Assembly: GCF_900188035.1 (NCBI RefSeq)
Contig: NZ_FZNN01000007.1
Coordinates: forward strand, 1-64,000
Source: Puniceibacterium sediminis
GTDB lineage: Bacteria > Pseudomonadota > Alphaproteobacteria > Rhodobacterales > Rhodobacteraceae
Direction: 5' to 3'
DNA length: 64,000 bases
The notes beneath the pieces were generated by a model. That model searched no databases, was not told the origin of the DNA, and was given only the letters and a program-made list of their open reading frames with translations. Within the stretch, counting starts at the first letter, position 1. Each line of letters starts with the position of its first letter. Position numbers and translations under genes: made by a program. This document shows, piece by piece, positions 18,894-26,826 of this stretch.

Positions 18894-20731
18894 GTGCGCC
18901 CGAAAAGCCGTTCGATATCGCTCAGCTTCAGCTCAACATAGGTCGGCCGCCCGTGGTTGCACTGACCGGAATGCGGCGTCGCCTCCATCTCTCGCAGCAG
19001 GGCATTCATCTCTTCGGCGCGCATCACGCGGCCTGACCGGATCGACCCGTGGCAGGCAACCCGGCTCAGGATCGCCTCGATCTTTTCCTGAACCAGCGCC
19101 GAACTTCCCTGATCCGACAGCTCATCCAGAATGTCGCGCAGCAGCGCCTCGGCATTCACCTCGCCCAGAATGGCCGGCGTTTCACGCACGGCGACAGCGC
19201 CACCGCCAAAGGGTTCGATCGACAGCCCCATCCGGTACAGATCCTCGGCAATCTCAAGCAGCCGCCCGGCATCGTCCGGCGACAGGTCCACCACCTCGGG
19301 TATCAGCAGCGCCTGCGCCGCGACGCCGTTTTCCGCCATCTGGTTTTTCAGCTTTTCATAGACCAGCCGTTCATGCGCCGCGTGCTGATCAACGATGACA
19401 ATGCCGGTTTCGGTCTGGGCGATGATATAGTTTTCATGCACCTGCCCACGCGCCGCCCCCAATGGCCGGTCCGCAGACACCGGCGCCTCTTCCGGCGCAT
19501 CCGGCGCGACAAACGGCTCGACCACCCGGCCGCTATAGGCCCCTGCCATATCGGCAAAACCCGGTGCCTGCGCCGCATAGGATGCCTGCCGCGCCGCCAT
19601 CGACGGACGGTCCATCTGATAGACCCGCGCACCGCCCGGTTCGGGCCGCATCGCGCCCAGCGTCGCACTCGCCACGGTGGACGACGCCCTGTGCCCGGCC
19701 TCGGCCAGCGCGTGGCGCAGGGCCGAAACGATCAGCCCACGCACCACGCCGGGGTCGCGAAACCGCACCTCGGATTTCGCCGGATGCACGTTCACGTCAA
19801 CCTTGTGCGGATCGCAATCCACGAACAGCGCCACCGCCGGATGCCGGTCCCGGCTCAGGAAATCGGCATAGGCCCCGCGCAACGCGCCGATCAGCAGCTT
19901 GTCCCGCACGGGCCGCCCGTTGACGAACAGATGCTGCGCCACGGCGGAGCCGCGCGAATAGGTCGGCAGCGCGGCATAGCCGGTCAGGCGAAAACCGTCG
20001 CGCTCGGCATCGATGGCCAGCGCGTTTTCCACAAATTCCGCGCCCATCACCTGCGACAGCCGCCCGCGCAGCGCATCAAACAGATCGCCCGTCACCGGAT
20101 CGGCGCGGAAACTGACCCGCCCAGCGCCGCCGCCCGACACATCGCGCAGAGTGAAGCCGACCGAAGGTTCCGCCATCGCCAGACGCCGGATCACCTCGCC
20201 AACCGCCTGGGATTCCGCCCGGTCGGTGCGCAGGAATTTCAGCCGCGCAGGCGTCGCAAAAAACAGATCCCGCAGCGTGACAACAGTACCACCGTTCAGC
20301 GCCGTCGGGCGCACCGGCCCCGGCGTTCCGCCGTTGACGGTGATTTCGGCGGCGTCATGCCCCTCGGCCCGGCTGGCAATGGTCAGCCGCCCGACGGCAC
20401 CCAGACTGGGCAGCGCTTCGCCACGAAACCCAAAGGACTGGATGTTCAGCAGATCAGAACCGTCAATCTTGGAGGTCGCATGACGGCTCAGCGCCAGCGG
20501 CAGCTCATCCGGCGACATCCCACAGCCGTCATCCGTGATCCGGATCAGCGTCTTGCCACCATCCGCCAGATCAATCGAAATCCGTCGCGCGCCCGCATCA
20601 ATGGCGTTTTCGACCAATTCCTTGACTGCTGACGCCGGGCGCTCAACCACCTCACCCGCCGCAATGCGGTTGATCGCGGTTTCATCCAGCTGACGGATAA
20701 CAGGGCGGATATGGTGGGGGTGCGTGTTCAT
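18890..20731 (-). CDS. mutL: DNA mismatch repair protein MutL
   Basis: The 613-residue MutL links MutS mismatch recognition to strand incision. The GHKL ATPase motifs are present: [19 protein letters not shown] and [12 protein letters not shown] in residues 1-110. The C-terminal dimerisation domain carries [12 protein letters not shown], an exact match to the metal-dependent endonuclease motif DQHA-x2-E-x4-E. This MutL therefore probably nicks DNA itself, as expected for bacteria without MutH. The protein is of normal length. It is the first gene of mutL-rmuC. Confidence 0.97.
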   Translation of the reverse strand: MNTHPHHIRPVIRQLDETAINRIAAGEVVERPASAVKELVENAIDAGARRISIDLADGGKTLIRITDDGCGMSPDELPLALSRHATSKIDGSDLLNIQSFGFRGEALPSLGAVGRLTIASRAEGHDAAEITVNGGTPGPVRPTALNGGTVVTLRDLFFATPARLKFLRTDRAESQAVGEVIRRLAMAEPSVGFTLRDVSGGGAGRVSFRADPVTGDLFDALRGRLSQVMGAEFVENALAIDAERDGFRLTGYAALPTYSRGSAVAQHLFVNGRPVRDKLLIGALRGAYADFLSRDRHPAVALFVDCDPHKVDVNVHPAKSEVRFRDPGVVRGLIVSALRHALAEAGHRASSTVASATLGAMRPEPGGARVYQMDRPSMAARQASYAAQAPGFADMAGAYSGRVVEPFVAPDAPEEAPVSADRPLGAARGQVHENYIIAQTETGIVIVDQHAAHERLVYEKLKNQMAENGVAAQALLIPEVVDLSPDDAGRLLEIAEDLYRMGLSIEPFGGGAVAVRETPAILGEVNAEALLRDILDELSDQGSSALVQEKIEAILSRVACHGSIRSGRVMRAEEMNALLREMEATPHSGQCNHGRPTYVELKLSDIERLFGRT

Positions 20732-20924
20732 GCCACTAGACTTAGCAAGCCTTGGGCGATTCTGAAATGTCCGTTTTCAGTGTGACAGACGCGAACAACC
20801 GCCCCTCAGCCCCCTCTGGGCCGACCCGATCCCGCAATATTATTTCAAATTTTTGGCGATATGGAACATTTAGTAACCAATTCCGTTCACGCTACAGATA
20901 CTCAACACATGGCAGGAGGTTCCT

Positions 20925-21029
20925 ATGCCAATTTCACTGTTCAGCTACGAAATCATCGCCTCCCTCTACGGCGAGGCGTTTGCCAGCACGTGGTTTACCC
21001 CGATCGGCCTCTCGACAAAGGCCGGGTAA
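20925..21029 (+). CDS. Short ORF, 34 codons, strong ribosome site
   Basis: I do not recognise this small ORF. It starts at ATG 20925, six bases after GGAGG (20916-20920 region, AGGAGGT), an excellent site, and runs MPISLFSYEIIASLYG onward to TAA at 21027-21029. The peptide is moderately hydrophobic with two aromatic-rich patches. An AT-rich, promoter-like stretch (20840-20880) lies upstream. A hairpin (20992-21031, inner stem GGCCT/AGGCC) covers its 3' end and could end the convergent puuD transcript as well. It may be a small protein or a leader peptide with no target gene. Confidence 0.45.
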   Translation: MPISLFSYEIIASLYGEAFASTWFTPIGLSTKAG

Positions 21030-21037
21030 CCACGCAA

Positions 21038-22261
21038 TCAGCCGTCAGTGGCGGCGGCGTACCACGCGCGGATCTGCGCACGTTCTTCTTCGGAAATGAA
21101 CGACAGATTGGCGGGTGGCATTGCATGGCCCAGCCCGGCCTGCAGGTAAATCTCTTTGGCCTGCCGCGCGATCTGCGCCTCGGTCTCAAGGCGCACTCCC
21201 TTGGGCGGCCAAAGCAGACCCTCCCACGCCGGTTCGGCCGCATGACACATTGAACAGCGGCCCATCACGATGTCATGCACCTGTGGGAATCCCTCGGCCT
21301 CGGCAAACCGCAGCGCGGCACCTGATGCCACCTCGGGCTCCTCCGCACGGAACATCGGCGCGGTGCTCAGCCACATGATCAGGATGAACAGGACCGCCGT
21401 GGCCAGCCAGGTCCAGGTCGGCTCACCCTTCCTTGCATGCATCGAATTGAAATAATGCCGGATCGTCACCCCCATCAGGAACACCAGACTCGCAATCGCC
21501 CAGTTATATTCGCTCGCAAAGGCCAGCGGATAGTGATTGCTCAGCATCAGAAAGATCACCGGCAGGGTCAGGTAGTTGTTGTGCGTCGACCGCTGCTTGG
21601 CAATCTTGCCGTATTTCGCATCCGGCATGCGGCCATTCATCAGGTCATCTACGACGATCTTCTGGTTCGGGATGATGATCATGAACACGTTCGCCGACAT
21701 GATCGTCGCGGTGAACGCACCCAGATGCAGCAGCGCCGCACGGCCTGAAAACACCGAAGCGTAGAAATACGCCATGCCCACAAGGATCACATAGAGAAGC
21801 ACCATCAGCCGCGTGTTGTTGTCGCCAAAGCGGGATTTGCAGATCTGGTCATAGACCACCCAGCCAAACCCCAGCGACGCGAGCGAGATCAGGATCGCCT
21901 GCCAGCCCGCCAGATCCATCACCGCCGGGTCGATCAGATAGAACTCCGACCCGAGGTAGTAGACCAGAAACAGCAGCGCAAAGCCCGACAGCCATGTCGA
22001 ATAGCTTTGCCATTTGTGCCAGATGAGGCCGCCCGGCATGTGGTCCGGCGCGACAAGGTATTTCTGGATGTGGTAGAAACCACCGCCGTGGACCTGCCAT
22101 TCCTCGCCATCCGCGCCGCTGGGCAGATTGCGATCCCGGTGCAGACCCAGATCCAGCGCGATGAAATAGAACGATGCCCCGATCCAGGCGATGGCCGTGA
22201 TGACATGCACCCAGCGCACCGCGAACTCCAACCAGGCGCCCATCGCCGCAAGATCATACAT
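21038..22261 (-). CDS. puuD: Urate hydroxylase PuuD with C-terminal cytochrome c domain
   Basis: The 407-residue membrane protein has about eight hydrophobic helices (from VRWVHVITAIAWIGASFYFI to a helix near residue 300) and then a cytochrome c domain with one heme site, CSMCH, near residue 345. This is the PuuD architecture, which oxidises urate to 5-hydroxyisourate and feeds electrons to the respiratory chain. I chose the ATG at 22259-22261 because GGAGG lies five bases before it. No other urate or allantoin genes are in the window. A LysR gene is divergent 103 bases away. Confidence 0.9.
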   Translation of the reverse strand: MYDLAAMGAWLEFAVRWVHVITAIAWIGASFYFIALDLGLHRDRNLPSGADGEEWQVHGGGFYHIQKYLVAPDHMPGGLIWHKWQSYSTWLSGFALLFLVYYLGSEFYLIDPAVMDLAGWQAILISLASLGFGWVVYDQICKSRFGDNNTRLMVLLYVILVGMAYFYASVFSGRAALLHLGAFTATIMSANVFMIIIPNQKIVVDDLMNGRMPDAKYGKIAKQRSTHNNYLTLPVIFLMLSNHYPLAFASEYNWAIASLVFLMGVTIRHYFNSMHARKGEPTWTWLATAVLFILIMWLSTAPMFRAEEPEVASGAALRFAEAEGFPQVHDIVMGRCSMCHAAEPAWEGLLWPPKGVRLETEAQIARQAKEIYLQAGLGHAMPPANLSFISEEERAQIRAWYAAATDG

Positions 22262-22364
22262 GCCCGCCTCCACTACCATTCCAGAGACCACGCTATACGC
22301 CGCGGCACTTGTTTGTTAATCCTTCAAATCACGACACAGTTTCAAGCATACCCGAAAAATCGAT

Positions 22365-23273
22365 ATGGCTTATGTAAACAACATCCGCATGTTCGTGCGC
22401 GTCTATGAATTGGGCAATATGTCGGCGGCGGCGCGGGATCAGCGCACGTCGCCCGCCGTGGCCTCGTCGCGCATTGCCGAACTCGAACGCCACCTTGGCG
22501 TGCGGCTGTTCAATCGCACCACCCGCGCGCTGCACGCAACCGAACACGGGCGTCTGTTCTATGACGGCGCGCTGAACATCCTGGAGGCCATCGAAACCGC
22601 CGAAGCCACGGTGATGGAGGCGACCCAATCCCCAAAGGGCACGCTGTTCGTTTCCGCCCCCTTGGGTCTGGGCCGCCGGATCATTGCCCCCGCCGTGCCC
22701 CGGTTCAAGAAGATGTACCCCGACATCGACATTCGCCTGCGCCTGTCCGACCGGCTGGTCGATGTCACCGCCGAAGGTCTGGACCTTGCCTTTCACCTTG
22801 GCACGCTCAGCGACAGCGACCTCAAGGTGCGGATGATTGCCGACTGCCCCCGGCTTCTGGTCGCCGCCCCCGGTTATATCGCCCGGCGCGGCAATCCGGT
22901 CGACGGCGCAGCCCTTGTTGCGGACCGTCACGACTGCCTCAACCTGCGCTTTCCCGGTGCCCGCGAATTCCAGTGGACCGTGCAAACCCCCGACGGCCCC
23001 CGCCGCTACGAAATCTCCGGCCCCTTCGAATCCGATGATGGCGATGTGCTGACCCAATGGGCCATCGACGGCTGCGGCATCATTCTGAAACCCGAATTCG
23101 AAGTCGCGGAACATCTGCGCTCAGGCGCGCTTGTTCCCGTGGCGACCGCAACGCCGCCCTACCCGACGCAACTTGCCTGCCTCAGCCCGTCACGCCGGTT
23201 TCGTGACCCCAAAGTACAGCTTTTCGCGGGTTTCATGATTGCCCATTGTCGTGACAAACTTGCCTCGGCCTGA
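22365..23273 (+). CDS. LysR-family transcriptional regulator
   Basis: The 302-residue regulator has an N-terminal winged helix (FVRVYELGNMSAAARDQRTS, about 10-65) and a periplasmic-binding-type effector domain. It lies divergent from puuD and 63 bases upstream of, and in line with, the persulfide dioxygenase gene. LysR proteins often control the divergent gene, so puuD is the first candidate target. The co-directional sulfur pair is a second possibility, although a separate operator explains that pair better. The effector is unknown. Confidence 0.92.
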   Translation: MAYVNNIRMFVRVYELGNMSAAARDQRTSPAVASSRIAELERHLGVRLFNRTTRALHATEHGRLFYDGALNILEAIETAEATVMEATQSPKGTLFVSAPLGLGRRIIAPAVPRFKKMYPDIDIRLRLSDRLVDVTAEGLDLAFHLGTLSDSDLKVRMIADCPRLLVAAPGYIARRGNPVDGAALVADRHDCLNLRFPGAREFQWTVQTPDGPRRYEISGPFESDDGDVLTQWAIDGCGIILKPEFEVAEHLRSGALVPVATATPPYPTQLACLSPSRRFRDPKVQLFAGFMIAHCRDKLASA

Positions 23274-23291
23274 ACCTTGACAGTTCAATAT

Positions 23292-23307
23292 ATTCACTTA
23301 CTTGAAT
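23292..23307. promoter_or_regulatory. SqrR/BigR-type operator before the persulfide dioxygenase gene
   Basis: ATTC-ACTTACTT-GAAT matches the ATTC-N8-GAAT pattern I recall for SqrR of Rhodobacter capsulatus and related BigR repressors, which sense persulfide. The arms extend to TATTCA/TGAATA. It lies 30 bases before the ATG of the regulated gene. No sqrR/bigR gene is in the window. Confidence 0.65.
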
Positions 23308-23336
23308 ACATATAAATTACACTACAGGAGCGTACC

Positions 23337-24248
23337 ATGTTCACACGTACCAGCCCCTCGACCGGCCCAGCGTCACCGCGCGTCGACGGATTTTACGAAC
23401 CCGATACCGGGTCCGTGCAATTCGTCGTGTCAGACCCGGCAACGAAACAGGCCGCACTGATCGACATCGTGCAGGATTTTGATCCGGCCAGTGGGTCCAC
23501 CGCCTTCCGCTCGGCCCAGACCGCGCTGGATTTTGTGCGCGACAACGGCCTGACCGTGGCCTGGATCCTCGACACCCACCCCCATGCCGACCACATGATG
23601 GCCCAGCACTGGCTCAAGGAACAGACCGGCGCCCCCACGGGCATCGGTGAAAAGGTCCGCGACATCGCCGGGCTCTGGGCCGGGTTCTACCACCTGCCGG
23701 ACGCCTTTGACCCGGATCGCGACTTTGACCACCTGTTTGCCGATGGCGACACCTTCAAGCTTGGCAATCTTGACGTGCAGGTGATCCTGTCGCCGGGCCA
23801 TACGCTGGGGTCCATCACCTATGTGATCGGTGACGCGGCCTTTGTGCATGACACCTTCATGCATGTGGACGCCGGCACCACCCGCGCCGATTTCCCCGGC
23901 GGTTCCTCTGCCGAACTCTACGCGTCGCTTCAGCGCCTGCTGGAACTGCCCGACAACACCCGCCTGTTCGTCGGCCACGACTATCCCCCGGTCGGTGATC
24001 GCAAGGATCCGGCGTGGGAGGCAACAGTGGCCGACCACCGAGCCCACAACAAACACATCGGCGGGGGCGTCTCCGAAGCCGATTTTCGCAAACTGCGTGA
24101 CGCCCGCGATGCCACACTGAACCTGCCCGACCGGATGCTGCAAGCGCTTCAGGTCAACCTGCGCGGCGGCCGTATGCCTGACCCGGAATCCGACGGGCGC
24201 AGCTACTTCAAGATTCCTGCCAATTATTTCCCCGAAAGGAACGCATGA
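23337..24248 (+). CDS. Metallo-beta-lactamase-fold persulfide dioxygenase-like protein (Blh type)
   Basis: The 303-residue protein has the HPHADH metal motif near residue 80 (DTHPHADHMMAQ), SPGHTLGS and VGHDYPP, in the ETHE1/Blh arrangement. Such enzymes use non-heme iron to oxidise glutathione persulfide to sulfite. The start ATG at 23337 has AGGAG upstream. It overlaps the next gene, a rhodanese, by four bases, and both lie behind a SqrR/BigR-type site. The pairing with rhodanese is the classic sulfide detoxification unit. No sulfide:quinone oxidoreductase gene is nearby, so that step must be encoded elsewhere. Confidence 0.88.
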   Translation: MFTRTSPSTGPASPRVDGFYEPDTGSVQFVVSDPATKQAALIDIVQDFDPASGSTAFRSAQTALDFVRDNGLTVAWILDTHPHADHMMAQHWLKEQTGAPTGIGEKVRDIAGLWAGFYHLPDAFDPDRDFDHLFADGDTFKLGNLDVQVILSPGHTLGSITYVIGDAAFVHDTFMHVDAGTTRADFPGGSSAELYASLQRLLELPDNTRLFVGHDYPPVGDRKDPAWEATVADHRAHNKHIGGGVSEADFRKLRDARDATLNLPDRMLQALQVNLRGGRMPDPESDGRSYFKIPANYFPERNA

Positions 24249-24625
24249 TGAAAACTGAAATGCACGGCGGCGTGACCCTCGAATCCTGGAGCCCGGACGA
24301 GGTACAGACAGCCCTTGCCGCAAATAAGATCGTCCTGATCGATGTGCGCACACCGCAGGAATACATGTTCGAACATATCGAAGGTGCGCTGCTGATGCCG
24401 ATGGCCTTCTTTGACGCGACCAAGCTGCCCGGCCAAAGCGAAAAGCGCATCGTGCTGCACTGCGGCTCGGGTCTGCGTTCGGAACGGATGGCCAAGGCGG
24501 CGATTGCGGCGGGGCTTCACCAGATCGCACATCTCGACGGTGGCTTTGGTGCCTGGAAGGCAGCCAAGAAACCCTACATCGGCACCAACATGGGCAACGG
24601 TGCACCGGAACGCGTCGCCCCCTGA
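24245..24625 (+). CDS. Rhodanese-domain sulfurtransferase
   Basis: The 126-residue single-domain rhodanese moves sulfane sulfur between thiols. The active-site loop HCGSGLRSERM carries the catalytic Cys near residue 77, and LIDVRTPQEYMFEHIEGA is the family's front motif. It has no signal peptide. The ATG at 24245 (or the next codon, ATG 24248) overlaps the preceding stop, so it is coupled to the persulfide dioxygenase. Its TGA falls inside the first copy of a 23-bp tandem repeat, so the C-terminus may vary between strains. Confidence 0.93.
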   Translation: MMKTEMHGGVTLESWSPDEVQTALAANKIVLIDVRTPQEYMFEHIEGALLMPMAFFDATKLPGQSEKRIVLHCGSGLRSERMAKAAIAAGLHQIAHLDGGFGAWKAAKKPYIGTNMGNGAPERVAP

Positions 24626-24664
24626 CACCGGCCCGTCCCGGCCCCTGACACCGGCCCGACCCGG
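24619..24664. repeat. 23-bp tandem duplication across the rhodanese stop codon
   Basis: Two adjacent 23-base units (24619-24641 and 24642-24664) differ at one base only. Each begins CCCCTGACACCGG. The rhodanese stop codon lies in the first unit. The unit is C-rich and may have arisen by slippage. Confidence 0.85.
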
Positions 24665-24728
24665 CCCCGCAAGGCCGACCAGACCAAGCTTTCCGCGCGC
24701 GCCAGCCAGACCGGCGCGCGCGGGTCAG

Positions 24729-24783
24729 CCATACACGAGCCATACGGTTTCCATACGGCTGCCATACGGGTTCCATACGCCCT
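24729..24783. repeat. Five-copy repeat with an exact 11-base period
   Basis: CCATAC begins at 24729, 24740, 24751, 24762 and 24773, always 11 bases apart. The middle copies share CCATACGG, and the other bases of each unit vary. It lies between two convergent genes. One base turn of DNA per copy could place proteins on one face, but no function is known. Confidence 0.8.
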
Positions 24784-24804
24784 TTTCCCACAAAATTTCG
24801 GCAC

Positions 24805-24831
24805 AAAAAAACCCGGGCGCGAACGCCCGGG
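24805..24831 (-). terminator. Terminator of glnK-amtB
   Basis: CCCGGGCG (24812-24819) pairs with CGCCCGGG (24824-24831) around CGAA. On the minus strand seven T residues follow. It lies 35 bases beyond the amtB stop. Confidence 0.93.
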
Positions 24832-24865
24832 CAGTTGGTCACTAAAGACTGATGGAAGGAGGAGA

Positions 24866-26200
24866 TCAGCCTTTGGAGAACTCAGGATAGGCTTCCATGC
24901 CCAGCTCAGCCATGTCGAGACCGTTGATCTCGTCTTCTTCGCTGACACGGATACCAACGACTGCCTTAAGGATGAACCACAGCACGGCGGAGGTCACGAA
25001 GACAAACAGACCGATCGAGATCACACCCAGCGCCTGCACACCAAATGATGTGCCTTCGGTGTAGAACGGCACAGCCAGTGTACCCCAGATGCCTGCCAGC
25101 AGGTGAACCGGGATGGCGCCGACGACGTCATCGATCTTCATCTTGTCCAGCATCGGCACAGCGAAGACGACGATGATACCACCAACGGCACCGATCCAGA
25201 GCGCCCCGAACAGGGTCGGATCAAGCGGTCCGGCCGTGATCGAAACGAGGCCAGCCAGCGCGCCGTTCAGTACCATGGTCAGGTCGACCTTCTTGTACAG
25301 CACCTGCGTCAGGATCAGCGCAGCAACAGACCCGGCAGCCGCCGCCATGTTCGTGTTGGCAAAAATCCGACTGATATCAGTGACATCGCCCACAGTACCC
25401 GCCGCGAGCTGCGAACCACCGTTGAAGCCGAACCACCCCAGCCACAGGATAAACGTACCCAGAGTGGCAAGCGCGAGGTTGGAACCGGGGATCGGAACCG
25501 TGCGGCCTTCTTTGTTGTACTTGCCGATACGTGGTCCAAGGATCAGCGCACCTGCGAGGGCTGCAAAACCACCTGCCGCATGCACAAGGGTCGAACCCGC
25601 GAAGTCAGAGAAACCAGCTTCCGACAGCCAGCCGCCGCCCCACTGCCAGGATGCTTCGATCGGGTAGATAAACCCAGTCAAAACAACGACAAAGATCAGG
25701 AAGGGCCAAAGCTTGATACGCTCAGCAAGCGTTCCCGACACGATCGACGCCGTGGTGGCGCAGAACATCAGCTGAAAGAAAAAGTCCGACGCAACCGAGG
25801 CATAATCCAGCGCCGCTGCCGAAGCATCAAGGCCGACCGGTTCAAGCACGGTGGGCGAGAACAGCATGCCGACATAGCCCGCAACCAACCAGCCGTCGCC
25901 CGGGTACATCAGGTTGAAGCCGACCAGCCAATACATGATCGCCGCAATGGAAAACAGCGCGATGTTCTTGGTAAGCTGCATCGCCACGTTCTTGGACCGC
26001 ACGAGGCCCGCTTCGAGCATGGCGAAACCCGCAGCCATCCAGAACACGAGGAAGCCGCCGATAAGAAACAGCAGCGTCGTGAAGATATAGGGGTTGATGT
26101 CAGGCACGGCAGCGGCGTCAGCCGTGGCGTCCTGCGCAAACCCCAGAGCGGGCAGCGCGATCAGCGCGGCAGCCGGGGCTAGTGTCTTGAGAAGTTTCAT
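24866..26200 (-). CDS. amtB: AmtB ammonium channel
   Basis: The 444-residue inner-membrane channel brings in ammonia when nitrogen is scarce. It has a cleavable signal peptide (ending ALGFAQDA), then eleven hydrophobic helices typical of Amt proteins, with conserved stretches SDFAGSTLVHAAGGFAALAG and GWFGFNGGSQ. It lies 35 bases after glnK, the P-II protein that plugs the channel, and the two form the usual operon. A strong terminator follows. Confidence 0.97.
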   Translation of the reverse strand: MKLLKTLAPAAALIALPALGFAQDATADAAAVPDINPYIFTTLLFLIGGFLVFWMAAGFAMLEAGLVRSKNVAMQLTKNIALFSIAAIMYWLVGFNLMYPGDGWLVAGYVGMLFSPTVLEPVGLDASAAALDYASVASDFFFQLMFCATTASIVSGTLAERIKLWPFLIFVVVLTGFIYPIEASWQWGGGWLSEAGFSDFAGSTLVHAAGGFAALAGALILGPRIGKYNKEGRTVPIPGSNLALATLGTFILWLGWFGFNGGSQLAAGTVGDVTDISRIFANTNMAAAAGSVAALILTQVLYKKVDLTMVLNGALAGLVSITAGPLDPTLFGALWIGAVGGIIVVFAVPMLDKMKIDDVVGAIPVHLLAGIWGTLAVPFYTEGTSFGVQALGVISIGLFVFVTSAVLWFILKAVVGIRVSEEDEINGLDMAELGMEAYPEFSKG

Positions 26201-26235
26201 TCGTCCGTTTCCCTTTGTCTCTCGTCGCCGCGTTA

Positions 26236-26574
26236 TCAGAGCGCGTCTGCGTTGGTCTCGCCGGTGCGCACGCGCACGGCTTGCAACACGTCCAGTACAA
26301 AAATCTTGCCGTCGCCGATCTTGCCGGTCTGCGCCGTCTTTGCGATGGTCTCGACCACCTGCTCTGCCATTGCGGCGGACACGACGATCTCCAGCTTGAT
26401 TTTTGGTACGAAATTCACCGCGTACTCAGCCCCGCGGTAGATTTCGGTATGTCCCGATTGCGAGCCGAAGCCCTTGATTTCAGTCACCATCATGCCGCGA
26501 ACGCCGACGGCGGTCAGCGCCTCGCGAACCTCCTCCAGCTTGAACGGCTTGATCGTTGCAATGATGAGTTTCAC
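26236..26574 (-). CDS. glnK: GlnK, nitrogen regulatory P-II protein
   Basis: The 112-residue trimeric signal protein reads 2-oxoglutarate and ATP/ADP and is uridylylated on Tyr51. The T-loop sequence GAEYAVNFVPK places a tyrosine exactly at residue 51. The second P-II signature (TGKIGDGKIFVLDV) is present. It acts on AmtB, encoded next in the same operon, and on nitrogen control enzymes. The upstream region holds a TGCA-N7-TGCA repeat that might be an NtrC-type site. Confidence 0.97.
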   Translation of the reverse strand: MKLIIATIKPFKLEEVREALTAVGVRGMMVTEIKGFGSQSGHTEIYRGAEYAVNFVPKIKLEIVVSAAMAEQVVETIAKTAQTGKIGDGKIFVLDVLQAVRVRTGETNADAL

Positions 26575-26690
26575 CTTGGTCCCTTTCGGTTTGGCAGGTT
26601 GGGGCCTGCGTTATGCCCCGAAGAAGGAGGTTTGTAGCCAGCTTTTGAAAGAGCAGAGCGCCAGTTTTACGACCATTGCCGGGGTCAAAA

Positions 26691-26705
26691 TGCACAAATT
26701 TTGCA
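26691..26705. promoter_or_regulatory. Possible NtrC-like site upstream of glnK
   Basis: TGCACAAATTTTGCA has TGCA arms seven bases apart, loosely like an NtrC enhancer (TGCAC-N7-GTGCA has a similar shape). It is 117 bases before the glnK ATG. I could not see a clear sigma-54 GG-N10-GC promoter, so this is weak. Confidence 0.25.
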
Positions 26706-26826
26706 CTAATGTGGATTTTTGTATAAAAATTAGTCACAATAAAAACCTTTGATCTGCCACAGTATCGATCCACATCCGGCTTCAAAGCGGGTAAGTTGGC
26801 AAAAAGAGCAGCAGTCAGGCAAAAAC

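Noticed and set aside
24729-24783. CRISPR array
   Set aside because: The repeat is only 6-8 bases with a period of 11, far shorter than CRISPR repeats and spacers, and no cas gene is present.
23430-24842. 470-residue minus-strand open frame over the persulfide dioxygenase and rhodanese genes
   Set aside because: Antisense to both genes, and it runs through the repeats. No family motif.
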